Positions 1 to 8,283 of a stretch of 20,340 nt of DNA are shown here, one piece after another. The translations under genes were made by a program, and so were the position numbers. Where the stretch lies: the IMG/VR virus record IMGVR_UViG_3300031774_000205, positions 1 to 20,340 of that record; one strand, 5' to 3'. Position 1 is the first letter of the stretch. Every line of letters starts with the position of its first letter. The notes under the pieces are model-generated. The model did not search any database. It saw nothing but the letters and a program-made list of their open reading frames with translations, and had not been told where the DNA came from. The stretch is from a virus.

Positions 1-3000
1 CAAAGGTTTGTGTAAGCATACTAGATATATCTCTAAGTTGTCTGCCAGTTATTTCTTCGCCTTGTACAAGTGTTTGTATAAGTCTTGCTGTACCTCCAAG
101 TCCTTGTTCTATTGCTTGAAATGATGGGCTTGAAGTAATTGTGTCATCGTATGGCAAATCATTAAGAGCATTAATTGGTATTATTGCTGCTTGACCAATA
201 ATTGGTATAAAAGCAACTTTATATTTTAAAACATCACCAAAAACCGCATCAGCTACATCGTCTAAATAACCATCTTCATCTTCATCACCTAAATTACCAC
301 CAAAAGTTCTAGCAATTAACCCTGCTATAACCGCTGGCATAAACACAGAATATATATATGAATAAACCATTTGTGCGCCTTGTTTAGATACATTTTTAAA
401 ACCTATGTCATCTTGAATTAATTTTTTAAATTGAGTTGCGTTAAGGTTAGCCATTGTATTGAAATAACCAGTAAACTGAGTTATAGCTTGAACAATTGGA
501 GTGGAGTTTTGAAATGCTGCTCTATCTTCTGGCAATAAACTATCTTGCGTTAGACGTACATTTGCATCAGCTTGTTTAATTGCTTCTGTCAACACTTCTT
601 CGTTAGTAAGCTCTGATCCTAATTCTGCGTGAACTTGATTAAATGTTCCTAACCAGACAACAGCATCAACTTGGTTTTGAAAAGTTTGTTGCAAAAAATA
701 TGCGTGTTTTGTAGACCAATCTTTAAATTTTTGAAATTTATTTGGATCAATAATTAATTCATTTAAACGACCTTGTATGTCAAACATTTGATTATTTTGT
801 CTGTCTTCCATAAATGGAGATGCACCTGCAATCATTTCTTGTATACCTTGCCTGTCTTTTGTATAAGTAACTAAAGCACCATTTAAATACTTACCTTTTA
901 CTTTTAAATTTGCAGGGAATATACCTGTGTATTGTTGTATTGCGTTAGAAATATTAGCAAACATAATTCCAACACCTGCTCTTCTTCTTTGTGCAACTAA
1001 CAGTTTATCAATGTTTGCATCTAATCCAGAAGGTGTAAAAGTTGTTTGACTAGCAGCAGCTTGAAGCCAAGGCATTATCATGCCTTTCATTATTGTTGGA
1101 TCTATTACTTCTAAAGTTTTTTCAAAATTTTTATATTTTAATATTTTTAAGGTGTCTTTTAAAACTGGCTGCACATACGCATAACGCAAAGTGTCATCTA
1201 TATGTTTAGTCATATAACCTAAATGCAATGACAGAGGAGCAGCGTATGATTCATTACGACTTTTTGTCATGCCTTTTGGTGCAGATGGTAAAGACATTTT
1301 GAACTGTAATTTTGTTGTTTCTATTGCTTGATCTACTGGTTGATCTACCATTAATGGATCAGTTTTTGCTGGTACATATCCACCTCTATAAGAACCAAAT
1401 CTATTAACTATAGGTGACGCTTCAACTTCTTTAAAATAATATCCTTCAGTTTCTTTATGCGCTCTTTGTAAAAGCGGTTTCATTTTTTCATTTAAATCCC
1501 AAACTGATTGTAAAAAATCATAATCATTTTTTGTTAAATGCCCTTCTTCAATCATACGAGTAACAAAAGCATCCCATCTAGTTGTATTTAATGATCCATC
1601 TTCTCTTAACTCGCCCCAATTTCTACCTAACAATAATTTTCTTAAATTGCTTTTATTACCTGTGTGCAACATAGCCCCAAGCAATTCCACCTTACCTCTA
1701 GCATTTGAATTTGTACCAAAATCATAATTTAATTCTCCAGAAAATATTGAATCATTTCCAAAATCAACTTGTTGAAGCAAATCAGAATATTGTTTAGTAA
1801 ATATAAGTTGTTGTTCTCTATATTTAGTCAACGCATCTTTCATAGGAAACCATAGCGTGTTATAAAACTTGCCTAGTTTTCCACCTTTTAATTCTAAAAC
1901 TGATGTACCTACACCACCTTTTTTAACTTGATCTGCACCATCCATGCCGTCTACCCAATGTTCCATACGTCTAAGTTTTGCTTTAAAACTAAGCATCATT
2001 TTATACATTTGATATTTAAAACTTATTGCTTTTGTAGTTCCCGGTGGATTTGCTCGTCTTTGTTTTAAACGTGGACTTTTTTCTATTTGTTCTTCCATAC
2101 GTTCTACTAATGGTGTTGCTGTATCTTCTACACTTTGTAATTTTCCAAGCATTCGCACTTGTTCATCACGCAATGATTGATACCACAGCGATTCCACCAT
2201 TTCATAAACATAATCAAAATCTTCAGTTGTTAAATCTGTAAGTGATTTTTCATTATTACCTGCTTGTAAATCAAGAATTATAGGTTCTAACTCTTGATAT
2301 AATTGTTTGTCATATTCTTCTATTTTTGCTGTATATTGTTTTGGATCTTCTATAACAGGCCCTACACCGTAAGAAGAAACAATAGCTCTAGCAGCATTAA
2401 TTAAATCTGTATTTCTAGTTTTTGCTAATTTGCTATCACTTTTTTTAAATAATTTATTATTAAAAAAACTTTTTGCTGTGTCATATCTTTTATGTATTTC
2501 TATTGCTTCTTTAGCTAATTGATTATTTAACAACTGTGATCTTTTTGCTTCTACAGCACCTTGACTATCACCTTTTTTCATTGCAGCTTCACTAGCTTTT
2601 AACGCTCTTGCTTCTGCTCTTGTAAATTCTGACGGCCTTATTTCTGATAATTTTTTCTTGTTTAATATATCTTGTGCAACTTGTTTTGCAGCAGCAAGTT
2701 GATATCTTACTGGTTGCATAGATTTTGATAAAAAACGTAATTCAGCAGATATAAATCTAGCTCTAGCTTCGTTATGTATTGCTTCTTGTACTCTTAATTC
2801 TTGTTGCCTTGGATCAGTAAGATTAGTAAATTCATTTAACATTCTTTCTTCTGTTCTTTCTGTTATTACATCTTCTATTGGTTTCATTTCTAATAATGCA
2901 TCCACCATATCTAATGCTGTTTTAAATTCAAACATATCTGCAATAAGTTTTGCGTCAACACCTTTTTTAGCAAGCATTCCATATTGACCAGTTCCTAATT

Positions 3001-6000
3001 GTTTTATTTCTTCTTTTAAATCTAAAGCATCAAAAGGATACAAATTTCTTAAACTTTGAATGCTAATTTTATTTCCTGTTTTTACTTTAGTTATTTCACC
3101 CTTATCATTTACAGTTTCACCACGTTTTAGATATGCAGCTACTTTATAAATTTTTTCTTGTTTAATTTTTTTAGTTTCTTCTGCTTCTATTTTTTTATAT
3201 AATTTTTTATTATCTTTTTGATATTCTTTTAACAATCCAGATCTTGCATTATTTAACCAACGTACTTGTCTCATGCTATCTTGCATCATTATTTCTAATG
3301 ATTGTTCTTCTGCTTCTTTTAATGCTGCTGTATATTCTGCCCATTGTGCATCGTTCATACCGCTTGATTCTTGCGTTTCAAACATTGCTCTCATGTCGTA
3401 TATATCATTTGCCTGTATTATTTGCTCATCAGATGCCAACATACGATCCATAACACTTCTAACTTCATCGGTTAAAATAGGTAAATCTTGACCTGTTTCT
3501 TGTCTATATAAAGTATTTAATCTAGTTCTTACATCTTCATAAATTCTTTTTATTGCATAACTAAATCTTTGAAACATTGCACGCAAACCTGTGCTTGGTG
3601 CTTTATTTTCGTATAAATAAATTTCATAATTGTAAGCAAAAGTTTCGTGATATTTACGTTTTTCTTCTAATGAGAATTTTTTCCATGTTTCTATATCTTT
3701 AACACCCCAAAAATCTAATAATGTATCAAAATCGCTAATAAGTGTAGATGGTGCATTTTCTCCTGTAACTATATTTTCTAAAACAGTTAGCATATAATGC
3801 GCTGTTTCATGTGCAAATGTAGAAAAATCTGCTTCTTTTGTTAATAGAGTTGTTAAAGTTGTTGGATTAAAACGACCTCTTGGCCCTTCTCCCGGTATTT
3901 GTTGCTGTGCAAATTCTCCTACATCTACTCGAATAGACCCTCTAGGCTTTCCAACTGAGAGTCTGTAATCTCTTCGTCCGTTAGGGAATTCATCATCGAG
4001 ACTAAGTCTAGAAGGGTCGATCCTGATGGCAACTGCTGTATTGCCGTATCCAGTATCTGCGATAGCTCTGGTGGTAACGTAGACATCAGGTTCTCCAGCA
4101 CTTCTGAGTTGACCTGTAGCTTTGATTCCTTCTGCTGATTTTCTGTCGGTGTGGTGGTAGACGGTGACAGTTCCGTCTGGGTTAATGGGGAGTCCTGTGG
4201 CTTCGTCAATGTTTCCTTGTTGTTGGAAAGTATCAACCTCTCGTACTCCTCCTGTTCCTCCTTCTCCAGATTCACTTCCTCTTGTGCGCTCAATGGCCTG
4301 ACGTTTGAGTTCATTGTCTACCTCCTGTAATGTGGTTTGTATGTCAGCATCTGATACACCTTGCTGCCTAGCTAAAGATTCAGCAGCATTTGCATAGTCA
4401 GGAGCTTCGTTGTCTTCGTAACCTGAGTTTGTTTCTTGTGAATCAAGTTTAGCAGCGTCATACAAGCGTCTTTCTGGATACCAAAGCAATGCCTGTAGAT
4501 CTGCCATTGTAAGATCTTTTTCGGTTTGTTGCAACTGTGTCAACACTTGATTAAAAACTTTTCTTATATTTCTTCTTTCTGGCGCACCGCTTGGTGCTTC
4601 CTTTTGACCATCTAAATATTTTGCCAATGCATTACCACCTTTTCTTATTTCACCGCCAATACTGATATGCGGATATCTTTTTTGTGGTTTGCCTAATAAA
4701 TCAAATAAAAATTGTTTTCTTTCTGGTTTTTCTAAAACTGTTGCTATTTCATTCATTTTCTTTCTTTTAGCATCTTTTGTGCTTGCTTTTTGTATTGCAA
4801 CTCCTATTTCATCTAAATTAGATAGTTTAACTTTTACTCCAATAATTTCTGATAATTGTTTTTTTTCTTGTAAAGACAATGCTTTTAGTAATTCTTTAAG
4901 TTGACCACGTTTTACTTTTGCTTGTTTTGTATAGTCAATAACTAACTCACCTCTCATTCTTCCCCATGTACGCATTAACCATCTATCCATAGTTAACTGT
5001 TCATAATTACCATATAAATTTGCAAAAAATCCATTACCAATTTTTGGCCCCATTACTGCCGCACCATATACAATTTCACCTTGAGTTTCTCCAGATACTT
5101 CGTCATTTGTATATGCTTCAACTTCTTTTACTGTGTGCGTTGTTTTCATAAATTGTTCAAATTCTACAAACCCTTTTTCTTTTATTAATCTATTAAACAA
5201 TTTAAAATTGTTATTTATTGCAGCACTTGCGTCACCTATTCCTATGTCTGTAGGGAATTCATTATTTTCTGTCCAATAACTATATGCTTGTTCTGCAAGT
5301 TCAAAATTTTTATCTACTTTAATACCGTTAGATGTATTAGCTAATGCCCAAGTAAATGCAAAATTTGATTCTGGATTAGTAGCTAGTTCTGGATATATTA
5401 ATGAAAGTAATGCTTTTGCTTTAGTAACTTTTTCGTTATACCAACCAACTGCGTTTGCATTTTCTTGTAATGCAAAATTTGCATCTGCCAAAACAGTTTG
5501 CACAAGATACTTTTCAACTTCTGCCGTAAATTCTTTAACGTCAACTTTTGCCTTTTTAGCTTCGTTTATAACACGTTCTTGTAACGCTAATTTAAAATCA
5601 CGATTAGTATTATATGTTTTACCTTTTGCAAAATCAAAACTTTCTCTTAAATTTGCTATTTGAAATATGGCTTGGGGTACTAGTTTGCCTTGTTTTTGTT
5701 TTCCTTTTTGCTCAAAAAATTCATTTTCTAATTGTATTTGTTGTTGTTCGTATAAATTATCTAGTTCTCTAGACCAGTTACCTTTGTTGTCTATTGACTT
5801 TACAGCATTAGTGTCAAATACAACTATTTCCTGTCCATCTAAAACATCCATTATTGCACCGTCATAACCTTCTTTAATTAACTTATCTCTAAACGCAACA
5901 GACGCAGCAGGCCCTCCTTTTCTTACTTGATTTTTTTCTTCTGCGGTAGCTTTGTATGGATTTTCTAAACGTACATATAAAGGCATTATTTTTTTATCTT

Positions 6001-8281
6001 TTGAAGGAGCTTTAGTTCTAGATTTTTTATTCATTGCAGAAACTTTTGCCAGTTCTTCTTTATCTGACATATATACACCTCTGCCTAAAAAACCACTATC
6101 GTATTTATTTGGATGATCAAGATCAAATTGTTCAAAACTATCAGTAGTACCGTGATAAACCACCATTGGAGTTCCATCAGGATTTTTCATTACTGAATTG
6201 CCAAACCAATTTTTAAAAAATTCAGTTTCAGTTTTAACTGTGCCGTCTTGATTAAATAATTGTGAGCCAAATTGACTATCTTTTTTATCAAATTTAATAT
6301 TATAAAAATGTTGTTTTATAAATTCTTTAGGTGTTTGACCTGTAAGTTTAGAATACGCACCTGCAAAAGCAGAAGGTAAACCTGCTAAAAATCTAGAATC
6401 TCTAGGGCTATATTTTCCTAAACTTTTTATCTGTGCAGTAATTTGTCTTTTTATTTGTTTTTCTTCTTTTTCTGAAAGTAACATTTTATCTCTTTGTTCA
6501 TTCATTATCGTTACTACGTTGTCTAAAGCTTCTTGTTGATTTTTTAATTGTGAAGCTTGATAATCATTAAGACTTAAACTATCTGCCCCTAAACGTATAT
6601 GAGGTTGTAATGATTTATCAAACTCAGTACCTGCAATGTTTGCTGCATAATCCCCAGTTTTTATTTTTATATCTTTACCAACTAATCCTTCTTTTTTTAT
6701 GTCTTTTAATTGCTTAGAAATATCAGGACTAAATAAATCTAACTGTTCTTCAGTAATTAAATTTTTATCTAATTGATTTAAAAATTCTTGTCCATCTATA
6801 TAAAAATCATCGACACCTTCTTGATCAGAAATTTGCTGTATATAATTTTGAAAAACAGTTTTATTTCTTTTTTTTGTTTTATCGTTTGATGAAATTTGAC
6901 TTAATTTTTCAATAAAAGCAACATCACTTTTTGCTTGTTTTGTTTTGTTAACGTCATTTATATAACTACCACCACTACCTACTAATCCAAACAAAACCAT
7001 ACCTTTCATTGTTTGAGTCATAGTTGAATAAATTCTGTCTCCTATTTCTTCTGGGCTAAGAGTTTTTATATCATTATCACTTAAATCAGATAAGACGTTT
7101 ACACCTGCTATTGACACCATTTCTTGTAAAACTTCTGTGCCAGTTTCAGAAGCCATATTTGTTCCATAATTCATACCTAAAGCTTTAAATGCACCAATCT
7201 GTGTAGCTTTTTGTGCGTTCTTACTTAATGCTTGTGTTGTTACTCGTCTTAATATTCTTTTGTTAAATTGATTAATTACTGGCTGCGATAATCCTTTATA
7301 AACATTTCCTAATAATTTTAAATTTACTTTTTCAAGTGCGCCATTAACAACACCAACTATTTGCGCTCTCGTTTGTGCTTCATCTTTTGTATAACCCCTA
7401 TCTAGCAATTCAAGATATGCATGGCCTTCTTCTACTTGTACTGCGTCTAATGCAAGTTTACTAGTAAATGCACCCCAACCAGTAACAGCACCTACAACTC
7501 CACCAGCCGCTGCTCCATGTGGTGTGCCTGTTTGAAAACCTAAAGCTGTTGCGGTTTTTGCAGTAACTATTCCTGTAAGTGCTGCTTGTGGCAAAGAAGC
7601 ACCATATTGTCCAAAGTAATATGTACCTGCTTCAAAAAAATCTTCACCATCTGCATCCATTCTTGCAATTTCTTCATCAATTTCTTTAATCCTGTCAAAT
7701 ATTTCTTGATCAGTTTTGCTTAAATTTAAAAAATCACCTTGAGTTGCAGTACTTAAAACTCTAGGTATATCAATAGGGCCTAAACTAGATTTTAATTGTG
7801 ATCCTAATTTACCTTTTTCATTACTTAATAATCCTTTTCTAGTTCCTTGATATACACTTTGCAAACCAACAGTTTTAAAAAGTTTTTCATAAAACCCTAA
7901 ATTATCAAGATTGTCATGCGCTATATGTGCAAAACTAGGATCTCGTAATCGTTCACCTAATATAGGATTTACAAGAGATAATCTACGTTGATCTATTAAT
8001 TGTTGCTTCTTTTTTTCTTTTAAAATTTCTAATGATTTGTCGGGGTCTAATGCCATACCTTTTGGCAAACCTAAATCTTCAACTAATTGTTGGGCTTCAC
8101 CTGCTTTTTCTGGATCAGTACTAGAAGCAGCTTTTATTTGTGCTTTTATAAATTCATCTTTTTTTTCTTGTTCGTCACGATAGTAATCGCTAAAAGGATT
8201 AAAATCTGGATCGTATTGTCTGCCAATATTTTGACTAGGTGCTTTGTCTACTAATTGATCAAAAGGATTAGATGATGTCAT
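1..8281 (-). CDS. Giant polyvalent ejection protein (partial, at least 2760 residues)
   Basis: One frame stays open from the ATG at 8281 to the left edge with no stop; I checked every codon. The start is two bases after the gp15-like gene and has only weak AGG, so translation is probably coupled. Domains in order: charged N terminus; Gly/Ala-rich hydrophobic part (235-280); SETGTEVLQEM (~380); an ADP-ribosyltransferase-like domain (690-832); a helical region with GPKIGNGFFANLYGN and LMRTWGRMRG (1078-1110) and LLWYPERRLYD (1265-1275); a second YHxT domain (1365-1455); a zinc metalloprotease (HETAH 1491-1495); coiled coils; and a C-terminal helical part with two membrane-like stretches. This layout is that of phage polyvalent proteins, which travel in the virion and act on host defence or envelope. 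It takes the place of T7 gp16. The end lies outside the window. Confidence 0.93.
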   Translation of the reverse strand, partial: MTSSNPFDQLVDKAPSQNIGRQYDPDFNPFSDYYRDEQEKKDEFIKAQIKAASSTDPEKAGEAQQLVEDLGLPKGMALDPDKSLEILKEKKKQQLIDQRRLSLVNPILGERLRDPSFAHIAHDNLDNLGFYEKLFKTVGLQSVYQGTRKGLLSNEKGKLGSQLKSSLGPIDIPRVLSTATQGDFLNLSKTDQEIFDRIKEIDEEIARMDADGEDFFEAGTYYFGQYGASLPQAALTGIVTAKTATALGFQTGTPHGAAAGGVVGAVTGWGAFTSKLALDAVQVEEGHAYLELLDRGYTKDEAQTRAQIVGVVNGALEKVNLKLLGNVYKGLSQPVINQFNKRILRRVTTQALSKNAQKATQIGAFKALGMNYGTNMASETGTEVLQEMVSIAGVNVLSDLSDNDIKTLSPEEIGDRIYSTMTQTMKGMVLFGLVGSGGSYINDVNKTKQAKSDVAFIEKLSQISSNDKTKKRNKTVFQNYIQQISDQEGVDDFYIDGQEFLNQLDKNLITEEQLDLFSPDISKQLKDIKKEGLVGKDIKIKTGDYAANIAGTEFDKSLQPHIRLGADSLSLNDYQASQLKNQQEALDNVVTIMNEQRDKMLLSEKEEKQIKRQITAQIKSLGKYSPRDSRFLAGLPSAFAGAYSKLTGQTPKEFIKQHFYNIKFDKKDSQFGSQLFNQDGTVKTETEFFKNWFGNSVMKNPDGTPMVVYHGTTDSFEQFDLDHPNKYDSGFLGRGVYMSDKEELAKVSAMNKKSRTKAPSKDKKIMPLYVRLENPYKATAEEKNQVRKGGPAASVAFRDKLIKEGYDGAIMDVLDGQEIVVFDTNAVKSIDNKGNWSRELDNLYEQQQIQLENEFFEQKGKQKQGKLVPQAIFQIANLRESFDFAKGKTYNTNRDFKLALQERVINEAKKAKVDVKEFTAEVEKYLVQTVLADANFALQENANAVGWYNEKVTKAKALLSLIYPELATNPESNFAFTWALANTSNGIKVDKNFELAEQAYSYWTENNEFPTDIGIGDASAAINNNFKLFNRLIKEKGFVEFEQFMKTTHTVKEVEAYTNDEVSGETQGEIVYGAAVMGPKIGNGFFANLYGNYEQLTMDRWLMRTWGRMRGELVIDYTKQAKVKRGQLKELLKALSLQEKKQLSEIIGVKVKLSNLDEIGVAIQKASTKDAKRKKMNEIATVLEKPERKQFLFDLLGKPQKRYPHISIGGEIRKGGNALAKYLDGQKEAPSGAPERRNIRKVFNQVLTQLQQTEKDLTMADLQALLWYPERRLYDAAKLDSQETNSGYEDNEAPDYANAAESLARQQGVSDADIQTTLQEVDNELKRQAIERTRGSESGEGGTGGVREVDTFQQQGNIDEATGLPINPDGTVTVYHHTDRKSAEGIKATGQLRSAGEPDVYVTTRAIADTGYGNTAVAIRIDPSRLSLDDEFPNGRRDYRLSVGKPRGSIRVDVGEFAQQQIPGEGPRGRFNPTTLTTLLTKEADFSTFAHETAHYMLTVLENIVTGENAPSTLISDFDTLLDFWGVKDIETWKKFSLEEKRKYHETFAYNYEIYLYENKAPSTGLRAMFQRFSYAIKRIYEDVRTRLNTLYRQETGQDLPILTDEVRSVMDRMLASDEQIIQANDIYDMRAMFETQESSGMNDAQWAEYTAALKEAEEQSLEIMMQDSMRQVRWLNNARSGLLKEYQKDNKKLYKKIEAEETKKIKQEKIYKVAAYLKRGETVNDKGEITKVKTGNKISIQSLRNLYPFDALDLKEEIKQLGTGQYGMLAKKGVDAKLIADMFEFKTALDMVDALLEMKPIEDVITERTEERMLNEFTNLTDPRQQELRVQEAIHNEARARFISAELRFLSKSMQPVRYQLAAAKQVAQDILNKKKLSEIRPSEFTRAEARALKASEAAMKKGDSQGAVEAKRSQLLNNQLAKEAIEIHKRYDTAKSFFNNKLFKKSDSKLAKTRNTDLINAARAIVSSYGVGPVIEDPKQYTAKIEEYDKQLYQELEPIILDLQAGNNEKSLTDLTTEDFDYVYEMVESLWYQSLRDEQVRMLGKLQSVEDTATPLVERMEEQIEKSPRLKQRRANPPGTTKAISFKYQMYKMMLSFKAKLRRMEHWVDGMDGADQVKKGGVGTSVLELKGGKLGKFYNTLWFPMKDALTKYREQQLIFTKQYSDLLQQVDFGNDSIFSGELNYDFGTNSNARGKVELLGAMLHTGNKSNLRKLLLGRNWGELREDGSLNTTRWDAFVTRMIEEGHLTKNDYDFLQSVWDLNEKMKPLLQRAHKETEGYYFKEVEASPIVNRFGSYRGGYVPAKTDPLMVDQPVDQAIETTKLQFKMSLPSAPKGMTKSRNESYAAPLSLHLGYMTKHIDDTLRYAYVQPVLKDTLKILKYKNFEKTLEVIDPTIMKGMIMPWLQAAASQTTFTPSGLDANIDKLLVAQRRRAGVGIMFANISNAIQQYTGIFPANLKVKGKYLNGALVTYTKDRQGIQEMIAGASPFMEDRQNNQMFDIQGRLNELIIDPNKFQKFKDWSTKHAYFLQQTFQNQVDAVVWLGTFNQVHAELGSELTNEEVLTEAIKQADANVRLTQDSLLPEDRAAFQNSTPIVQAITQFTGYFNTMANLNATQFKKLIQDDIGFKNVSKQGAQMVYSYIYSVFMPAVIAGLIARTFGGNLGDEDEDGYLDDVADAVFGDVLKYKVAFIPIIGQAAIIPINALNDLPYDDTITSSPSFQAIEQGLGGTARLIQTLVQGEEITGRQLRDISSMLTQTF
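62..1024 (-). other. Domain: C-terminal polyvalent helical and membrane region
   Basis: Residues about 2420-2740 of the giant protein. RAGVGIMFANISNAIQQYTG opens it, then VDAVVWLGTFNQVH (Trp2543) and EAIKQADANVRLTQDS (Asp2572), a pattern of the large polyvalent-protein-associated C-terminal domain (LPD38-like). Two hydrophobic stretches follow, MVYSYIYSVFMPAVIAGLIA and VAFIPIIGQAAIIPINAL, separated by the acidic loop DEDEDGYLDD (2666-2675). Such ends are frequent in giant internal virion proteins, so the stop codon may be near the left edge. Confidence 0.55.
3542..3916 (-). other. Domain: zinc metalloprotease (MPTase-PolyVal type)
   Basis: Residues about 1456-1580 of the giant protein. ADFSTFAHETAHYML contains the HExxH zinc motif at 1491-1495. 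It is followed by WKKFSLEEKRKYHETFAYNYEIYLYENKAPS, where Glu1553 is a likely third zinc ligand, and then FQRFSYAIKRIYED. The ADFSTF.HE.aH and HE.fA...E.YL..nkAPS blocks are typical of metallopeptidase domains in polyvalent proteins. It probably cuts either the phage protein itself or a host target. Confidence 0.8.
3917..4189 (-). other. Domain: second YHxT (ART-like) module
   Basis: Residues about 1365-1455 of the giant protein: PDGTVTVYHHTDRKSAEGIK with YHHT at 1375-1378, then ATGQLRSAGEPDVYVTT, GYGNTAVAIRIDP, and LSLDDEFPNGRRDYRLSVG. The His-Thr entry and a later VYVTT strand parallel the first ART domain, but the LDDEFPNGR block is specific to a domain I have seen repeatedly in phage polyvalent proteins. 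An ART fold is inferred, not proved. The stretch is unusually GC-rich and also holds the embedded frame at 3925-4314. Confidence 0.6.
3925..4314 (-). CDS. Candidate overprinted gene inside the giant gene
   Basis: A 129-codon frame on the same strand as the giant gene, in another phase. It has AGGAGG at 4326-4321 and six bases to the ATG, a better ribosome binding site than most genes here. The predicted protein is acidic and helical: MNSNVRPLSAQEEVNLEKEE, then a Pro/Thr/Ser/Gln-rich middle, then EVLENLMSTLPPELSQILDT and LLDLVSMMNSLTDEEIT, ending in LESLEGLFE. Composition looks protein-like and leucine-heptad-like. Against it, the surrounding DNA is GC-richer than the rest, which makes long stop-free frames more likely by chance. 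No family was recognised. Confidence 0.3.
   Translation of the reverse strand: MNSNVRPLSAQEEVNLEKEEQEEYERLILSNNKETLTKPQDSPLTQTELSPSTTTPTENQQKESKLQVNSEVLENLMSTLPPELSQILDTAIQQLPSGSTLLDLVSMMNSLTDEEITDSQLESLEGLFE
4321..4326 (-). promoter_or_regulatory. Internal consensus ribosome binding site
   Basis: Minus strand AGGAGG six bases before the ATG at 4314. In the giant frame these bases come from the codons CAG GAG GTA, using the less common Gln and Glu codons for this AT-rich gene. That choice creates the site and suggests, without proving, that it is selected. Confidence 0.4.
5786..6214 (-). other. Domain: ADP-ribosyltransferase-like (ART-PolyVal type)
   Basis: Residues 690-832 of the giant protein. 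The domain is entered by NWFGNSVMKNPDGTPMVVYHGTT, whose YHGT (709-712) supplies the NAD-binding His710. GRGVYMSD follows (733-740, Tyr737), then MPLYVRLENPY. GYDGAIMD (805-812) and EIVVFDTNAVKSI follow, with Glu818 in the usual place of the catalytic residue. The H-Y-E order and the GYDG...VVFD...IKS ending match ADP-ribosyltransferase domains of polyvalent proteins. All key residues are present, so it is probably active; the target is unknown. Confidence 0.85.
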
Positions 8282-8283
8282 AT

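Noticed and set aside
3925-4314. A frameshift splitting the giant gene into two genes at the GC-rich island
   Set aside because: The giant frame stays open through the island and encodes recognisable conserved blocks (YHHT, LDDEFPNGR, HETAH) without a break.
2044-5867. Plus-strand open frames opposite the giant gene
   Set aside because: Cys/Ser/Leu/Phe-rich products typical of antisense to lysine- and glutamate-rich coding sequence; no start signals.
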